Below, in pieces: positions 62,130-64,000 of a stretch of DNA of 64,000 nucleotides (position 1 is its first letter; every line of letters starts with the position of its first letter). This stretch comes from Branchipolynoe longqiensis (Eukaryota > Annelida > Polychaeta > Phyllodocida > Polynoidae), in assembly GCA_030323885.1 (NCBI GenBank), contig JASIRB010001073.1, forward strand, positions 39,961 through 103,960, in the 5' to 3' direction. Below the pieces are notes generated by a model. The model ran no database searches. It was not told the origin of the DNA and saw nothing but the letters and a program-made list of their open reading frames with translations. A program made the position numbers and the translations under genes.

Positions 62130-62530
62130 GGTGCTAATGTGGTGTAAAGTCCTCAGCTGGCAGTCTTAGTTGTGTAGGTAGGCTAAGAGGAAATCACTAC
62201 AGGCAAGGAAGGAAAGCAGATATAAAGTGAAAGTAGGAGAGCTAGACTCCAGTCTTAATTATATCTATAGTTTTCAAGAATCAAGATGGTGGCTCACACC
62301 TGATCAGAACCCTCCAATCAGCAACAGGCATTCTTATATCAACCAATGAACATTCAAGATCCTTGTAACCAAGGCATGGTTATGTCTGGCTACAGTGCCC
62401 TGTTGTGTCTGGTGTGCAGTGATCCATAAATAACACTTGGGGGGGAGGGGGTATGTAAGCAGAGCTCCGAAGACTCTGTACATTTCAAGAAGTGCCCCTC
62501 TCACACTATCTATTAAAATACACAATTCTT
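62130..62530 (-). mobile_element. LTR-like sequence related to the 6861-7782 LTR
   Basis: TAGGCTAAGAGGAAATCACT, GCAAGGAAGGAAAGCAGATA, GAGAGCTAGACTCCAGTCTT and ATTATATCTATAG follow the order of 6900-6990 in the minus-strand LTR. More diverged. No partner LTR or internal region found. Confidence 0.5.
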
Positions 62531-62716
62531 ATCTTAAATCAGTAATGGATCACCAACACCACATATACCTCATATGCCTTTGGTTTTACATACCATTTAC
62601 CATTATATAGACCATTTGTAATTTATTATAGAATAGTTCCAACCTTAACCAATATCTCAAATATCGGGAAATTTTACAGTGGTATGTCACTTACCTGTGC
62701 CACTGGACAGTCCATT
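62531..62716. other. Unassigned
   Basis: AT-rich, no feature. Confidence 0.4.
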
Positions 62717-62900
62717 AACTCATCACCATCATCACCATCACCATCATCATCATCATCGTCATCATCATTATCACCCTAACAACGAGGTTTGTTGAGGCAT
62801 CACACTTGAATTTCCAACCAGCGTTCTCCATTTCCCCTGTTCTCCACTGCCCTCTAAGACTTGCCAAAATCCAGGCCTCTTCATTAACTGCTTCTAACTA
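62717..62900 (-). mobile_element. LINE 3' end with (GAT)n tail, minus strand
   Basis: (CATCAC/CATCAT)n at 62717-62776, then AATTTCCAACCAGCGTTCTCC and CCCTCTAAGACTTGCCAAAA, matching 47951-48135 after its (ATC)n run. Confidence 0.7.
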
Positions 62901-63049
62901 TTCCTGTCCTTACCAGTAACCCCCCACCCCTAACCCTCAGCCAACTCCAGCCACCAAACTCCTCAACTCCTCCCATCATCAACTTCCAACATCTGCCAGA
63001 ATGCTGATGTTGTTTGTTGGGGTTTTACACCCTGGTAAGATCTAAATAT

Positions 63050-63497
63050 GAGTATGCAGGTATTGCAACACCTCAGGGAGTTTGACGCCCCTGCCCTGCA
63101 GAGTTGTAAACCACTGCCTTGGGGTACAGGTTCTTGACAGAACCGAAGGCTAAGGGAGCAAACCCTGAACAGAAAACCATGTCACTGTGGCAGCATCAAG
63201 GGCGATTGATGTATGGAACTCCCAACATCTCCCGACCAGCCACTGCAGGGACAAATAGTTTTGCTCCTGTCTTGACATGTTCTTCCCGGTGTGAAACCTC
63301 TATTTGCTCCCCAAGAGAGTGCCGCTGGTAATTTGCAAAAGCCAGCAGCACTTCAACACTTTTGTAGGCAGTTTTCATGAAATGAAGACCAACTCATGGA
63401 CATCACTCTCACAGCAGAGAGCTAAATGGAGAGCGGCAGTCAAGTAATGAAAGCAGTCTTTGTCGCATCGTGACCGACAGCATGATGATGATGATGA
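63050..63497 (+). mobile_element. Composite repeat: unknown segment plus LINE 3' end
   Basis: 63050-63380 is the inverse of 9841-10200 (CCTCAGGGAGTTTGACGCCC, CAACATCTCCCGACCAGCCA, GGAACTCCCAACATC-type blocks). 63385-63497 is the LINE end with GCAGTCAAGTAATGAAAGCA and TCGTGACCGACAGCATGATG. Same arrangement as at 9744-10200. Confidence 0.7.
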
Positions 63498-63548
63498 ACA
63501 TCTAAAGACAGATATTGCCTTGTGACAGTAGATGCTCATAGCAACCTT

Positions 63549-63842
63549 TCGTGTAGAGCGCCAGCCTCCAGTGCGGGAGATCGGGAGTTTGATTCCCGGT
63601 CGAGTCAAACCAATGACTTATAAAAATTGATATTTGTCGCTTCCTAGCTTGGTGCTCAGCATTAATAGGATAGGGCAAGGACTGATTGGGTCAGTGTCAG
63701 GATAATGTGACTGAGTGGGATGTCGGGTCATAGTGCTGACGGCCTGGTCTTCCAGCATTATAGAGTGCGCACTGTCACAAGTCGGTACCCTGATATGACC
63801 TTAGATGTTGCCAGGATGTTAAATTCCAACAAGCAACCAACC
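63549..63842 (+). mobile_element. SINE-A, nearly full length
   Basis: GTGTAGAGCGCCAGCCTCCA head remnant, then GGTTTGATTCCCGG-type B box, the body and a TTCCAACAAGCAACCAACCT tail. A short deletion lies near 63755. Confidence 0.92.
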
Positions 63843-64000
63843 TACTCCTCCCTCCCTCCCCCCTCCCCCCCACAAACCCACACATCCCACACACTCACTC
63901 TCCACACATTGCAATTCAGCTAACACCTGAATATCCGGCCAATGGTTGTATAAGGCGACGTGGGGCCTCACGCATCACCCCATCACCCCATCTGCCCCCC
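63843..64000. repeat. C-rich sequence to the window end
   Basis: CTCCCTCCCTCCCCCCTCCC and CCATCACCCCATC. No feature beyond composition. Confidence 0.7.

Overview
This window looks like a piece of a repeat-rich animal (metazoan) nuclear genome, not a bacterial or viral sequence. The evidence is a spliced exon with consensus splice signals, several tRNA-derived SINE families with target-site duplications (TSDs), LINE, LTR and MITE debris, many minisatellites, and no operon-like coding. One SINE (33338-34197) resembles, from memory, an element common in mollusc genomes, so a mollusc or related marine invertebrate is the best guess. The species cannot be fixed by eye.

Host genes: only one convincing host coding segment is visible, a 1291-bp internal exon at 46424-47714 (+). 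It encodes about 430 residues of tandem PKD-type (polycystin/REJ-like) domains. Nearly every other long open frame is a tandem repeat whose unit is a multiple of 3, or a unit that happens to lack stops. These frames are annotated as repeats.

Layout. 0.7-5 kb: minisatellites with 18-, 22-, 7- and 30-bp units. 4.96-7.78 kb: a decayed minus-strand LTR retrotransposon with gag-like remnants only, and a TIR element inserted in its LTR. 7.9-13 kb: C-, CTT- and G-rich tracts, a full SINE-A with perfect TSDs, and LINE remnants. 13.7-15.2 kb: SINE-C, MITE-T and a GTCCG-saturated TIR element. 16.5-19.5 kb: CA and CAA/CAG arrays and a CpG-rich patch. 19.6-21.4 kb: a solo LTR of a miniature retrotransposon and two TIR elements. 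21.8-25.7 kb: 76-, 50-, 51- and ~14-bp arrays. 26-33 kb: LINE insertions, a 1-kb G-rich strand-asymmetric tract and a run of MITE-T copies. 33.3-34.2 kb: SINE-D interrupted by a miniature LTR element. 34-46 kb: SINE-A copies, C-rich arrays, a Harbinger-like element and a CpG-rich, promoter-like patch. 46.4-47.7 kb: the PKD exon. 47.7-64 kb: nested LINE, SINE, hAT-like and MITE insertions, a 19-bp array, an ACGT-saturated TIR element, CpG-rich patches and further TIR and LTR debris.

Labels used here (mine): SINE-A = ~335-bp tRNA-derived SINE ending near CAACAACCAACC; SINE-B = related short SINE; SINE-C = ~290-bp tRNA-derived SINE; SINE-D = mollusc-type SINE; MITE-T = ~355-bp element bounded by TTAA; TA-element = TIR element embedded in TA microsatellites; TRIM-t = miniature LTR retrotransposon.

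Most interesting system: TRIM-t. It has 182-188 bp direct terminal repeats running TG...CA, a ~135-bp core with a tRNA-complementary primer-binding site, and 4-bp TSDs at three loci (one of them a solo LTR). Each terminal repeat carries a tRNA-like module with consensus A and B boxes. This is the layout of plant Cassandra elements (5S-promoter TRIMs), but with a tRNA-like promoter.
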